A stretch of DNA of 64,000 nt. It comes from Sulfodiicoccus acidiphilus (GTDB lineage Archaea > Thermoproteota > Thermoprotei_A > Sulfolobales > Sulfolobaceae). The notes beneath the pieces were generated by a model, which saw only the letters and a program-made list of their open reading frames with translations, was not told the DNA's origin and did no database searches. Below, one piece after another: positions 56,180 through 64,000 of this stretch. How positions within the stretch are numbered: the first letter of the stretch is position 1; each line of letters opens with the position of its first letter. The translations under genes and the position numbers were made by a program. The stretch covers positions 124,001 through 188,000 of the forward strand of contig NZ_AP018553.1 in NCBI RefSeq assembly GCF_003967175.1. The letters run 5' to 3'.

Positions 56180-56834
56180 GGGGGAATATAACGTAGGTTT
56201 CGTGGCACGCCTTTGTCGTAACTTCGACGTTGAGCAGCTATACATCGTAAACCCCAGATGCGATCTGCGCTCTGCCCTCAATTTCGCCGCTCATGGTAAA
56301 GAGGCCCTGCTGAAGGCTCAGGTGGTCGATACCTTGTCTCAGGCTTTGGAAGGTGTGGACTTGAAGATGGCAACTTCCAGTGATGCCGACAATCCAGGAG
56401 ACATTCTGAGACTTTCAATTCCCCCGTGGACTGCGGCAGAAGTAGGGAGAGGCAAGAGGACTGCTCTAATTTTCGGAAGAGAGAGCGTTGGGTTGACGCG
56501 GGAAGAGATCTCCATGGCAGACTTTCTACTTCACATCCCGGCCTCTAAGGAGTATCCGGTTCTTAACCTGTCACACGCCGTATCTATCCTTCTCTACGAG
56601 TTCAGACGTGAGGCGAACAGGGATCAACGAAATGTCAATGCTGAGTCACTATCTCTCCTAGACAAATATGTGAGGTTGCTCTACGAACAGGTGAAGGGAA
56701 GGAGTGTGGACGAGAGAGCATACATAGTAACTAAGAGAGTCATTTTCAGGGGCGTGAGAACTGAAGCCGAGGCTAGGACTCTTATGCGGCTCATGAGAAA
56801 GTTGTATTTGAAGCTTGAGGGTGTGTGGCGGTGA
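56151..56834 (+). CDS. trmJ: tRNA 2'-O-methyltransferase TrmJ (SPOUT family)
   Basis: A 227-residue SPOUT enzyme. VVLVEPEGEYNVGFVARLCR is the SpoU start, LIFGRESVGLTREEI and LNLSHAVSILLYEFRRE are motifs 2 and 3 of the TrmH/TrmJ family. TrmJ methylates position 32 of tRNA anticodon loops; Sulfolobus TrmJ acts on C32. It overlaps the HemK-like gene by 29 nt. Confidence 0.87.
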   Translation: MIRVVLVEPEGEYNVGFVARLCRNFDVEQLYIVNPRCDLRSALNFAAHGKEALLKAQVVDTLSQALEGVDLKMATSSDADNPGDILRLSIPPWTAAEVGRGKRTALIFGRESVGLTREEISMADFLLHIPASKEYPVLNLSHAVSILLYEFRREANRDQRNVNAESLSLLDKYVRLLYEQVKGRSVDERAYIVTKRVIFRGVRTEAEARTLMRLMRKLYLKLEGVWR

Positions 56835-56861
56835 AAAGATTTAATTGGCCATCTTATAGAT

Positions 56862-57458
56862 GTGGGCAAGATGCCTCAGAAAGCAACCTCAGTGAAGGAC
56901 AAGTGGAGAGCCAAGAGGTGGTATCCCATATTCGCGCCAAGGATCTTTGGGGAGGTGCAGTTAGGCGTAACTCCGGCCTACTCTGCTGAAATGGCCCTTG
57001 GTAGAAAAGTGGAAACCACTCTGTACGAGCTTTCTGGAGACACGAGTATGATACATGTCCATCTCTACTTTAAGGCGGCTAAGAACAATGGAGAGAGACT
57101 AGACACCATGTTCGTGGGTCACGAGATGTCGAGAGACTACATAAGATCATTAATAAGAAGAAAGAGTTCAAAGGTCAATGTCATTGTAGATGTTACCACG
57201 AAGGATGGATATACTATGAGGCTGAAGGGACTAGCCTTAACTACATACAGGTGTCATAGATCCCAGAGGACGGCCCTTAGGAATATAATGAGTGAGGTTT
57301 TGAAGAAGAAGGCGCAAGAGTCTTCCTTTGATCAGTTCATTCAGGACGTTGTATTTGGGAAGCTCTCTAACGATCTGTTCGAGGTAGGAAAGAAAATTTA
57401 TCCACTTAGGAAGGTTGAGATAGAGAAAAGTAAGGTTCTAAGGTTACCGGCTCAGTGA
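56862..57458 (+). CDS. rps3ae: Ribosomal protein S3Ae (eS1)
   Basis: A 198-residue small-subunit protein. DKWRAKRWYPIFAPRIFGEV, LTTYRCHRSQRTALRNIMSE and the C-terminal KIYPLRKVEIEKSKVLR match the S3Ae family. GTG 56862 is followed by an in-frame ATG at 56871; a TATA element (GATTTAATT) about 22-27 nt upstream fits either as a leaderless start. It has its own promoter within the larger operon. Confidence 0.94.
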   Translation: MGKMPQKATSVKDKWRAKRWYPIFAPRIFGEVQLGVTPAYSAEMALGRKVETTLYELSGDTSMIHVHLYFKAAKNNGERLDTMFVGHEMSRDYIRSLIRRKSSKVNVIVDVTTKDGYTMRLKGLALTTYRCHRSQRTALRNIMSEVLKKKAQESSFDQFIQDVVFGKLSNDLFEVGKKIYPLRKVEIEKSKVLRLPAQ

Positions 57459-57464
57459 GTTCTT

Positions 57465-58649
57465 TTGAAAGCCGTAGTTCTAGCGGCCGGCCGTGGAGAG
57501 AGGTTAGAGCCTATAACTCAGACTAGGCCAAAGCCGCTCATCCCGCTCATGGGTACGACCCTGTTGGAGAGAATAGTTAATATATTAAAGAGATATGTTG
57601 ATCAAGTAATAGTAATTGGAAACCAGGAACTAAGAGAGAGGTATTTCGAGACTACGGTTATTCAGCAACGGCCAGGTGCCCTAGGAACCGCGGCGGCATT
57701 ATCATCCTTAAGACTAAACGAGGATAGCTTCCTCGTAGTTTACGGAGACCTTTTGTTTGATGAAGGAGCAATAAGCAAGGTGGTCGACGCGCCGGGCAAC
57801 ACAATTCTCGGGGTTAAAGTCTCCAATCCTTCTAATTACGGTGTTATATTATCGTCTGGAAACAAGCTCGAGAAGATTATAGAGAAGCCCCAGAACCCAC
57901 CATCCAACATCGTGAATGGGGGAATCTATAAACTGAGTAGTGAGGTCTTCTCTATCATAGATAAACTTCTCCCTTCTCCTCGGAACGAACTTGAACTCAC
58001 AGATGCCATAAATGTTTTAGCCAGTCAAACAAAAGTGAGTGTTCTCATTCACGATGGAATGTGGATGGATGTGGGGAAACCTTGGCAGGTGATAGAGGCC
58101 AACAAAACTGTAATGGACGCAGAATTACGAACGGAGTTAAAAGGTAAAGTACACGAGGATGTGAAGGTAATTGGGAAAGTCTTTGTAGAGGAGACAGCCG
58201 AGGTGAAGCCTGGAACTGTAATAGAGGGTCCCGCCTACATAGGATCAGGTGCTGAGATCGGTCCTTTAGCTCACATTCGACCTTACACAGTAATAGGACG
58301 GAAATCCAAAGTAGGTTCTTTTGTTGAAGTAAAGGAGACTGTTTTAATGGAAGGTGTGAAGCTCCCTCATTTAAACTACGTTGGAGACAGCGTGGTGTGT
58401 GAGGAAGTGAATTTAGGCGCGGGGACAATAGTAGCTAACCTTAGATTCGACGAATCAGAAGTAAAAATGAGTATCAAGGGCACCAAAGTGTCGACCGGAA
58501 GAAGGAAGATGGGAGCGATCATCGGAGGATACGTCAAAACAGGTATCAATGTTAGTATCCTGCCTGGAGTGAAAGTGGGTTCAAGGGCCATAATATACCC
58601 AGGCCGTATAGTGAACAGAGACGTTGAAAGCGGAGAAGTTTATAAATGA
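57465..58649 (+). CDS. Bifunctional sugar-1-P nucleotidyl/acetyltransferase (GlmU-like)
   Basis: A 394-residue protein with an N-terminal nucleotidyltransferase (AAGRGERLEPITQTRPKPLI, the activating signature) and a C-terminal left-handed beta-helix of hexapeptide repeats from about residue 235 (VIEGPAYIGSGAEIGPLAHI). This layout is that of the characterised Sulfurisphaera tokodaii enzyme making UDP-GlcNAc or dTDP-sugars and acetylating the amino sugar. The real sugar is not determinable. Start is TTG 57465, 6 nt after S3Ae. Confidence 0.88.
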   Translation: MKAVVLAAGRGERLEPITQTRPKPLIPLMGTTLLERIVNILKRYVDQVIVIGNQELRERYFETTVIQQRPGALGTAAALSSLRLNEDSFLVVYGDLLFDEGAISKVVDAPGNTILGVKVSNPSNYGVILSSGNKLEKIIEKPQNPPSNIVNGGIYKLSSEVFSIIDKLLPSPRNELELTDAINVLASQTKVSVLIHDGMWMDVGKPWQVIEANKTVMDAELRTELKGKVHEDVKVIGKVFVEETAEVKPGTVIEGPAYIGSGAEIGPLAHIRPYTVIGRKSKVGSFVEVKETVLMEGVKLPHLNYVGDSVVCEEVNLGAGTIVANLRFDESEVKMSIKGTKVSTGRRKMGAIIGGYVKTGINVSILPGVKVGSRAIIYPGRIVNRDVESGEVYK

Positions 58650-58652
58650 ATT

Positions 58653-58991
58653 TTAGGATTCTAAGACGTTGCTGAGTTTCTCGATCATTCTAGTAAGGAT
58701 TCCAGCGTTCTTCTCAGCGTCCTTTTCTGCCTGATCTAGGACTTTCCTAACCTCATCGTTTGTTATCTTTGATAGCCTTGCTTTGTAGTTCTGAATAGAA
58801 GTGAGTTCCTCTTCCAGCGAATCCAGAACTGCCCTGAGTGTTTCTTGATCCCCCTTCGGAGTTCGTAGAGCACGATCCTTAAGACATGTGAAGTGAACGA
58901 CCGTCTTATTCGACATGTAGGTAAAAGGCTCTTCCCAAGCGATCTGATTCTCGCAAAAACCACACTTCCATTTGGTATAGCTTTTGCTCAT
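58653..58991 (-). CDS. DUF2175 family zinc-finger protein
   Basis: A 112-residue archaeal protein. The N-terminal part has WKCGFCENQIAWEEPFTYMS and VHFTCLKDRA, a CxxC...HxxC zinc site that resembles a LIM-like half-finger; the rest is a charged helix (LEEELTSIQNYKARLSKITN). DUF2175 proteins are Sulfolobales-enriched and uncharacterised. Convergent with the nucleotidyltransferase gene (3 nt gap). Confidence 0.8.
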   Translation of the reverse strand: MSKSYTKWKCGFCENQIAWEEPFTYMSNKTVVHFTCLKDRALRTPKGDQETLRAVLDSLEEELTSIQNYKARLSKITNDEVRKVLDQAEKDAEKNAGILTRMIEKLSNVLES

Positions 58992-59341
58992 AATACCCCC
59001 TTTAGATACTCCTGCTATAAGTGTTTATTCTACTTACGAAATGAACGCGAGGGAAGTCCCAATGACCCACCTCCTATGGAAATCGATATATAAGGAAGCT
59101 TAATACCAAAATTATAACTAACTTCATACATCGGTGCATGAATAAGGTCGGCTTCAGGATTTTCTTTTACGTGATATATATTATTCCTAAGGGAAATTTA
59201 TGGTTAAGAAAATCATTAAACTTCTTGTTTCCTCACAGAAGGCAATAACCAAAGAAAGACATCCCTACCTTATTGTTCGAACATTCTATCAAGCAAAAAG
59301 TTATAAGTGACGTTCTGAAAAAGACCTGAGGTGGATAGGTC
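58992..59341. other. Intergenic region before superoxide dismutase
   Basis: About 350 bp, AT-rich. It carries the promoter of the DUF2175 gene at the left, a candidate small ORF at 59200-59310, and the superoxide dismutase promoter (AAGTTATAAG near 59298) with a GAGGTGG ribosome-binding site at 59329-59335 on the right. Confidence 0.45.
59200..59310 (+). CDS. Possible small basic peptide
   Basis: A 36-residue ORF (MVKKIIKLLVSSQKAITKER and on) rich in Lys. GATATATATTA lies about 21-28 nt before its ATG, the spacing of a leaderless promoter. No ribosome-binding site and no known family; it may be chance. Confidence 0.3.
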   Translation: MVKKIIKLLVSSQKAITKERHPYLIVRTFYQAKSYK

Positions 59342-59962
59342 TTGTCCATACAGCTAAGGAAGTATGAACTCCCCCAGCTTCCTTACAAGCTCGATGCTCT
59401 TGAGCCCTACATCAGTAAAGACATAATGGATGTTCATTACAATGGCCATCACAAGGGTTACGTTAACGGTGCGAACTCCCTTGTGGATAGGTTAGAGAAA
59501 GTAGTTAAAGGCGAAGTGACGAGCTATGATGTACAGGGTATAGTTAGGGGTTTAGCTTTCAATATAAATGGTCACAAACTGCACGACCTCTTTTGGAAGA
59601 ATATGGCACCTGCAGGAAAGGGAGGTGGAAAACCTGGAGGTGCGTTGGCCGACCTAATACAGAAGCAGTACGGTGGTTTCGACAGGTTCAAGCAAGTATT
59701 CACAGAGGTGGCAAACTCCCTACCTGGCACTGGCTGGACTGTCTTGTATTATGATACGGAAAATGGTAACCTTCAGTTGATGACATTTGAGAATCACTTC
59801 ATGAACCACATTGCTGAACTTCCAATAATTATGATAGTGGATGAGTTCGAGCATGCATATTATCTGCAGTATAAGAACAAGAGGGCGGATTATGTTAGCG
59901 CATGGTGGAACGTCGTTAATTGGGACTATGCAGAGGAGAAGTTGAAGAAGTACATGAAATAA
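59342..59962 (+). CDS. sod: Iron/manganese superoxide dismutase
   Basis: A 206-residue enzyme. Metal ligands are His in [12 protein letters not shown], His in [12 protein letters not shown], and Asp and His in [20 protein letters not shown]. The Gly-rich [14 protein letters not shown] region is typical of Sulfolobus Fe-SOD. Start is TTG 59342 with a GAGGTGG ribosome-binding site 6 nt upstream, so this mRNA has a short leader. Confidence 0.95.
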   Translation: MSIQLRKYELPQLPYKLDALEPYISKDIMDVHYNGHHKGYVNGANSLVDRLEKVVKGEVTSYDVQGIVRGLAFNINGHKLHDLFWKNMAPAGKGGGKPGGALADLIQKQYGGFDRFKQVFTEVANSLPGTGWTVLYYDTENGNLQLMTFENHFMNHIAELPIIMIVDEFEHAYYLQYKNKRADYVSAWWNVVNWDYAEEKLKKYMK

Positions 59963-59990
59963 TTTATCGCACCGCTCTTTTTCTTGTGTT

Positions 59991-61058
59991 ATGGTAAGTG
60001 CTGTAGTTCTAGCTGGAGGAAACGCTACCCGGCTAAGGCCATTAAGTTTGACGAGGCCGAAGGCCCTTCTTCCCGTAGTTGACAAACCTATCTTGGATTA
60101 CATAATACAAGGTCTCAGAAAAGGAGGCGTCGATAGGATCTACATATCGGTAAGAGTCATGGCTGAGAAGATACAGGAAAGGTACAGTGAAGAAGACCTA
60201 ATATTCGTAAGAGAGGATAAGCCGTTGGGGGATGCGGGACCTTTGAATCTCATAGCAAACAAATACGAACTTGGGGATGACGTCCTAGTAGTTTATGGAG
60301 ATGTTTACAGCGAAGTGGATTTCAGTAGAGTCTACGAGTTTCACAAAGAAAAGGATCTTACAGCCACCGTAGTAGGGACTAGGGTTTCGAATCCTCGGCG
60401 GTACGGAGTACTTCTGAAAGACGATTATGTGCTTACTGAAATTGCCGAGAAACCTTCTCACCCTAAGGATAACCTAGTCAACGCGGGGGTCTACGTCTTC
60501 AAGACTGAAGTATTACGAAAGGTTCAAGCGAGGGGCATTGGACGAGAACTTCTCCCCAAACTAATCAACGAGGGAACAGTGGGAGTCTTCGAATATCAGG
60601 GAGTTTGGGCCGATATAGGTGTCCCTCAAGATTACCTAGAGCTTAACCTCAAACTGATAAGGCGCTCGTATCAAAGAGGATACGTCAGTGAGGATGCTTT
60701 AGTTTCAAAAGACGCTAAGCTAATACCTCCATATTTTGTGGGTAGGGGTGCGAAAGTCGGGGCCTACTCGAAAATAGAGAACAGTCTAATAGGTAGAGAA
60801 TCGAAAATAGGAGATTGGTGTCGAATAACGGATTCACTCCTGATGGAAGGTGTGGAAGTTGGCTCAGGATCCGCTATAGCTAAAGCAATATTAGGGGCTG
60901 GAGTGAGTTTGGGAGAGTGGGTCCATGTGAGGGAGGGCTCCATATTGGGCGATGAGGTCAATGTGTCCGAGGGTGTGCTACTGAACTCCAAGACAATTGT
61001 TCTTCCATTCAAAGAGATAAATGAGTCAATAGAAGAAACGGGAAAGATCGTGTTATGA
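59991..61058 (+). CDS. Sugar-phosphate nucleotidyltransferase (ManC/GlmU-like)
   Basis: A 355-residue protein: N-terminal nucleotidyltransferase (VLAGGNATRLRPLSLTRPKA) and a C-terminal beta-helix of hexapeptide repeats (LIPPYFVGRGAKVGAYSKIE, DSLLMEGVEVGSGSAIAKAI). It is like archaeal mannose-1-phosphate guanylyltransferases or glucose-1-phosphate thymidylyltransferases; sugar specificity is open. It resembles the enzyme at 57.5 kb, so the window has two such genes. It overlaps the next gene by 4 nt. Confidence 0.87.
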   Translation: MVSAVVLAGGNATRLRPLSLTRPKALLPVVDKPILDYIIQGLRKGGVDRIYISVRVMAEKIQERYSEEDLIFVREDKPLGDAGPLNLIANKYELGDDVLVVYGDVYSEVDFSRVYEFHKEKDLTATVVGTRVSNPRRYGVLLKDDYVLTEIAEKPSHPKDNLVNAGVYVFKTEVLRKVQARGIGRELLPKLINEGTVGVFEYQGVWADIGVPQDYLELNLKLIRRSYQRGYVSEDALVSKDAKLIPPYFVGRGAKVGAYSKIENSLIGRESKIGDWCRITDSLLMEGVEVGSGSAIAKAILGAGVSLGEWVHVREGSILGDEVNVSEGVLLNSKTIVLPFKEINESIEETGKIVL

Positions 61059-61750
61059 TAATTGAAGAAGTACTCGATGAGTTAAGCTTTTTCTTGAAAG
61101 GCCGTAAAGTGGTTAACCTTTGTATGGGAGTTAACTACACTTCAGCTGTACTTGACGATCGGAGCGTAGGCATAAGCAATACGATCTACGATAAGGAGTA
61201 CCCTCTAGGCGGAAAATTAGCGGGAATGTCTGCCTACGACGCAGCGTCGGCTCTAGGAACTTCTACTGAAAGGAGTGTGGCCACTGCTATTATGAACGCT
61301 CTTACAGTTCATCCTTTTGGGGACCAAGATCCCACCACCGATTCAGAGGGCAGGCTTTGCGTTTTCGGTTACTCTCCAAATTTCCATGGCAAAAAATTTA
61401 ATAAAATTTATATATATGATTTTAATGTTAGGGAAGAGATTGTAGAGAGAAACGTTGTACTGAGGCCATATTCTATGTTCAAGGGCGAAAGTTGTGAGGT
61501 TGCGGTCCTTTTTGGATCGACGTTGGTCAATGGGACGGTTGACGATATTTTAAGTAAGCTTAGTTCAGATATCTTGATCTTGGCTGGTATTTCCGCCATC
61601 TATGCACCTCTCACATTAAAGAGGCATGGTTTTACACACGTCTTGAAGTACTTCCTCAGCGATAGATTTACGGCCTTCAGGGTAGTTTGTGAAGGAGGGG
61701 GTTCAGACGAACTTAGGAAGTATATTATAAGAAAATATAAGAAAATATGA
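61055..61750 (+). CDS. DUF364/DUF4213-type heavy-metal chelation-like protein
   Basis: A 231-residue protein resembling the DUF364 family, with a DUF4213-like N-terminal part (KVVNLCMGVNYTSAVLDDRS) and LVNGTVDDILSKLSSDILIL followed by GISAIYAPLTLKRHGFTHVL in the C-terminal half. The family is often encoded near molybdenum or iron transport genes, which are absent here. It is translationally coupled to the nucleotidyltransferase. A local stretch at 61390-61425 is very AT-rich. Confidence 0.7.
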   Translation: MIIEEVLDELSFFLKGRKVVNLCMGVNYTSAVLDDRSVGISNTIYDKEYPLGGKLAGMSAYDAASALGTSTERSVATAIMNALTVHPFGDQDPTTDSEGRLCVFGYSPNFHGKKFNKIYIYDFNVREEIVERNVVLRPYSMFKGESCEVAVLFGSTLVNGTVDDILSKLSSDILILAGISAIYAPLTLKRHGFTHVLKYFLSDRFTAFRVVCEGGGSDELRKYIIRKYKKI

Positions 61751-61915
61751 AGAAAGCGGTAGTACATTTTGGGCATTAAGATTGAATCTTAGATCGTGTC
61801 CCTTTAAACCTCTGGGGCGATATGAAGACTGTTAGTAGCCGCTTAATTGTGTTACGAAGTGAAGCTCTGCGTTGAGCAACAAGCCTTATTCAACCTGCTG
61901 AATAATTACTATCTC

Positions 61916-62683
61916 GTGAATGTTCACCTAGTGTCCTTCACTGAGAACGGTGAGAAGTTAATAGCAATAGCAGCCAAGATCTCTCATTCTCGTAAAGGAT
62001 GGATTGAACACGAGGACATGAGTGGAGAGGAGGTCGAAACGTGGATAAGAGAGTCCTTCAGACATGGTTACCTTTCGGTTTTTGAACATTCGGTTTACAC
62101 TTTCTCTATAGAGGGAATATCGAGGGTTTGTTCTCATCAACTAGTGCGCCACAGGGTGGCGTCTTATACGCAGACCTCCCACAGGTTTGCTAGACCTATT
62201 GATGAACATTACAAGCCCATCACGCCTCCCTCTGCTAGAGGTAAAATAGAGAGCGCCTATTCCAAGATATATGAGTTGTACTGGTCCATCCTCCAAGAGG
62301 GAGTACCTGAGGAAGACGCTAGGTATGTGTTGCCAAATGGAGTCAACACTAATATAGTTGTGACCATGAACGCTAGGGAATTGATAAATTTCTTTGCTCT
62401 ACGTCTTTGCTCTAGGGCTCAATGGGAAATAAGGGAAGTTGCTTGGAGAATGTTCGAGGAAGTAAGAAAAGTCCATCCACTCATATTTAAGTATGCCGGG
62501 CCTTCCTGTATACTTCACGATAACTGGATAAGCAATTCCTTGGCTACAGTGGAAGATGTTGAGGAAGGAAAGCATCACCTAGTCTCAGAGAGGTGCATAG
62601 AAGGAGTCCCTCGGCCAAACATCCCTAAATGTATAACTAATTCAAGACAGATCGTGAACGTTTTCAAGAGTAACCGCGAATAA
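61916..62683 (+). CDS. thyX: Flavin-dependent thymidylate synthase
   Basis: A 255-residue FAD enzyme that makes dTMP from dUMP. The ThyX motif RHRX2SX4SXR is present in full as [13 protein letters not shown] near residue 77. I start at GTG 61916 ([15 protein letters not shown]), where homology-like sequence begins and a CCTTATTC TATA-like box lies about 28 nt upstream; the open frame further up is not supported. Confidence 0.95.
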   Translation: MNVHLVSFTENGEKLIAIAAKISHSRKGWIEHEDMSGEEVETWIRESFRHGYLSVFEHSVYTFSIEGISRVCSHQLVRHRVASYTQTSHRFARPIDEHYKPITPPSARGKIESAYSKIYELYWSILQEGVPEEDARYVLPNGVNTNIVVTMNARELINFFALRLCSRAQWEIREVAWRMFEEVRKVHPLIFKYAGPSCILHDNWISNSLATVEDVEEGKHHLVSERCIEGVPRPNIPKCITNSRQIVNVFKSNRE

Positions 62684-62692
62684 AAATACATA

Positions 62693-63124
62693 ATGACACT
62701 TCTGAAAAAGGTTTTTTATGGCTACGTCCGTAGGACGGATGGGATGACGCTAACACAGCCTTTAGTCGCCTTCGGCGTTACGATTGTCCTGATCCTTGCG
62801 ATAGGCTATGGAGGATATAAGTTCCTGAGTATAGCTCTAGAGGGTAAGCCCTCTCCCCTCAAGACAGATAGGTTTGAGGCCGGAAATATACCAACCGGAG
62901 AAGGGAGGCTTTGGTTCCCTCTACAATATTACGGGTATTTGTTGATTTACACCACATTGGAGCCTATAATTGTTCTATTGTTTCTGGCATCGTCTGCTCT
63001 AACTATTCAAGCTACTTACTATCTCCTCTTCCTTGTAGGGGCGTTAATAATCGTACTTTATCCTGTTATAAATTATGCGATAAGACAGATAAATACTATA
63101 TCTTATTGGGAGTTGAGAAGGTGA
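62693..63124 (+). CDS. nuoA: NADH-quinone oxidoreductase subunit A
   Basis: A 143-residue membrane subunit with three helices ([61 protein letters not shown]). The [14 protein letters not shown] stretch with its Glu is the conserved second helix of NuoA. First gene of a nuo cluster with C and D; the usual nuoB is not between them. It ends 4 nt before nuoC. Confidence 0.85.
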   Translation: MTLLKKVFYGYVRRTDGMTLTQPLVAFGVTIVLILAIGYGGYKFLSIALEGKPSPLKTDRFEAGNIPTGEGRLWFPLQYYGYLLIYTTLEPIIVLLFLASSALTIQATYYLLFLVGALIIVLYPVINYAIRQINTISYWELRR

Positions 63125-63128
63125 GAAA

Positions 63129-63800
63129 ATGACTCAACCCAACCAACCTACCACTCAACCCAACCAACCTACCACTCAACCCAACCAACCTACCACTCAA
63201 CCCAACCAACCTACCACTCAACCCAACCAACCTACCACTCAACCCAACCAACCTACCACTCAACCCAACCAACCTACCACTCAACCCAACCAACCTACCA
63301 CTCAACCCACCAAATCTAGGTTTGGTGATAAATTACTGCAGGAATTAAAGAATACCTTTGGGATAGAAGGAAAGGCAGAGAGCGATCGGCGAATTATGAT
63401 AGAGATTCCAGATCCTGCACAGATACGGAAAGTAGCCGAGTTTCTAAGAGAAAAAGGGATTGATCATGTTAAGTCTATCACAGGGATAGATTATCCCGAT
63501 CAAAAGAAATTTTCAATAGTTTACCATGTGTCATCCTATGGAGACTTTGAATTAGCTAAACTGATACTATCGTTACGAACTTATGTTCCGTATGAAAGAC
63601 CAGAAATTGAAACACTTTATGAAATTTGGCCAAGCGTGTGGACCTTTGAAAGGGAAACGTATGAGATGTTGGGAATAACCTTCAAAGGGCATCCAGATCT
63701 TAGGAGAATGTTCCTACCCGAGGACTTTGAGGGAGTGTACCCATTGAGGAAGAGTTTCAAGGTCAAACAGGAGGCGTTATTCATTGACAAGCAGGCCTGA
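63129..63800 (+). CDS. nuoC: NADH-quinone oxidoreductase subunit C with repeat N-terminus
   Basis: A 223-residue peripheral-arm subunit. From about residue 75 it is a normal NuoC ([54 protein letters not shown]). The first 57 residues are eight perfect copies of the seven-residue unit TQPNQPT, an unusual flexible Thr/Gln/Pro/Asn tail. ATG 63129 has a GGTGAG ribosome-binding sequence just upstream. It is followed after 4 nt by nuoD. Confidence 0.93.
   Translation: MTQPNQPTTQPNQPTTQPNQPTTQPNQPTTQPNQPTTQPNQPTTQPNQPTTQPNQPTTQPTKSRFGDKLLQELKNTFGIEGKAESDRRIMIEIPDPAQIRKVAEFLREKGIDHVKSITGIDYPDQKKFSIVYHVSSYGDFELAKLILSLRTYVPYERPEIETLYEIWPSVWTFERETYEMLGITFKGHPDLRRMFLPEDFEGVYPLRKSFKVKQEALFIDKQA
63132..63308 (+). 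repeat. 21-bp tandem repeat, eight identical units plus a partial
   Basis: Units of ACTCAACCCAACCAACCTACC start at 63132 and recur every 21 nt to 63299, followed by a partial copy to 63308. All eight are identical at the DNA level, including third codon positions. Confidence 0.97.
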
Positions 63801-63804
63801 GGAA

Positions 63805-64000
63805 ATGCTCCCAGAAGGGGGTATGGGAGTAGAAATAGTTCCGGCTTCTGGAGAACTTAACGTAGGGCCACAGCACCCAGGAGCTGGGCACATGAGGATA
63901 GTAGTCAAACTTAACGGAGACATAATAGAAGATGTGGATCTCGACGTAGGATATGTTCACAGATCTGTTGAGAAACTGTGTGAAAGCAGAAATTACATGC
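63805..64000 (+). CDS. nuoD: NADH-quinone oxidoreductase subunit D, 3'-truncated
   Basis: The N-terminal 65 residues of the 49-kDa subunit: [20 protein letters not shown] and [20 protein letters not shown], the conserved start of NuoD around the quinone site. ATG 63805 or the in-frame ATG 63823 could start it. The gene runs off the right edge of the window. Confidence 0.93.
   Translation, partial: MLPEGGMGVEIVPASGELNVGPQHPGAGHMRIVVKLNGDIIEDVDLDVGYVHRSVEKLCESRNYM

Noticed and set aside
63132-63308. Regular repeats that could be taken for a CRISPR array
   Set aside because: The 21-bp units are contiguous without spacers, in frame, and encode the N-terminus of NuoC.

Overview
The window is a 64 kb piece of a thermoacidophilic archaeal chromosome, almost certainly from the order Sulfolobales (Thermoproteota). 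The evidence is the gene set: an A-type ATPase with Sulfolobus-type small subunits, sulfocyanin, Elf1, Rpo4 and Rpo12, aCPSF1, Tsr3, Sec61-beta, GH15 and GH133 glucan enzymes, a LysW-dependent arginine gene, and the ether-lipid enzymes G1P dehydrogenase and GGGP synthase. Two of the three tRNA genes carry introns at position 37/38. Many genes have a TATA box about 25-28 nt before the start codon, which is typical of leaderless Sulfolobales transcripts. I cannot name the genus.

Layout. 0-8.4 kb: two small DNA-binding-type proteins, then an arginine/carbamoyl-phosphate operon (argG-argH-carA-carB-argX). 8.4-11.4 kb: translin, Elf1, GGGP synthase, Sec61-beta, an HTH-CBS regulator and the RNase P RNA gene. 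11.4-14.3 kb: a gene-poor stretch with one copy of a 266-bp repeat and an orphan protein. 14.3-21.4 kb: tRNA-Arg, rpiA, G1P dehydrogenase, aCPSF1, Nudix, Tsr3. 21.4-26.6 kb: a sparse region with an MFS transporter, sulfocyanin, a broken membrane-protein gene and orphan ORFs. 26.6-37.1 kb: CDP-alcohol transferase, primase large subunit, MetRS and the ATPase cluster. 37.1-37.75 kb: a gap holding the second, inverted repeat copy where the proteolipid gene might be expected. 37.75-44.9 kb: Rpo12, agmatinase, GlyRS, hypothetical and PhoU-like genes, tRNA endonuclease, tRNA-Ser, spermidine synthase, L37e, Sm protein, tRNA-Tyr. 44.9-47.5 kb: transposon-like end hairpins and small orphans. 47.5-53.4 kb: a radical-SAM protein, Sua5 and two glucan hydrolases. 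53.6-58.6 kb: an informational operon (L21e, Rpo4, DUF655, KsgA, HemK-like, TrmJ) and S3Ae with a nucleotidyltransferase. 58.6-64 kb: DUF2175, superoxide dismutase, a second nucleotidyltransferase, ThyX and the start of a nuo operon (A, C, D).

Connections. Arginine synthesis (argG/H/X, carAB) and polyamine synthesis (agmatinase, spermidine synthase) are both present. Three archaeal lipid steps are encoded (G1P dehydrogenase, GGGP synthase, CDP-alcohol transferase). The tRNA splicing endonuclease lies within 3 kb of two intron-containing tRNAs.

Quality caution. carB, atpB and a polytopic membrane-protein gene are each broken by the apparent loss of one G from a G-run on the + strand. Two of these genes are expected to be essential, so consensus errors are more likely than real mutations. 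I found no CRISPR array, defence island, intact transposase or provirus. The least explained features are the perfect 266-bp inverted repeat, the non-coding stretches around it, and several short orphan ORFs.
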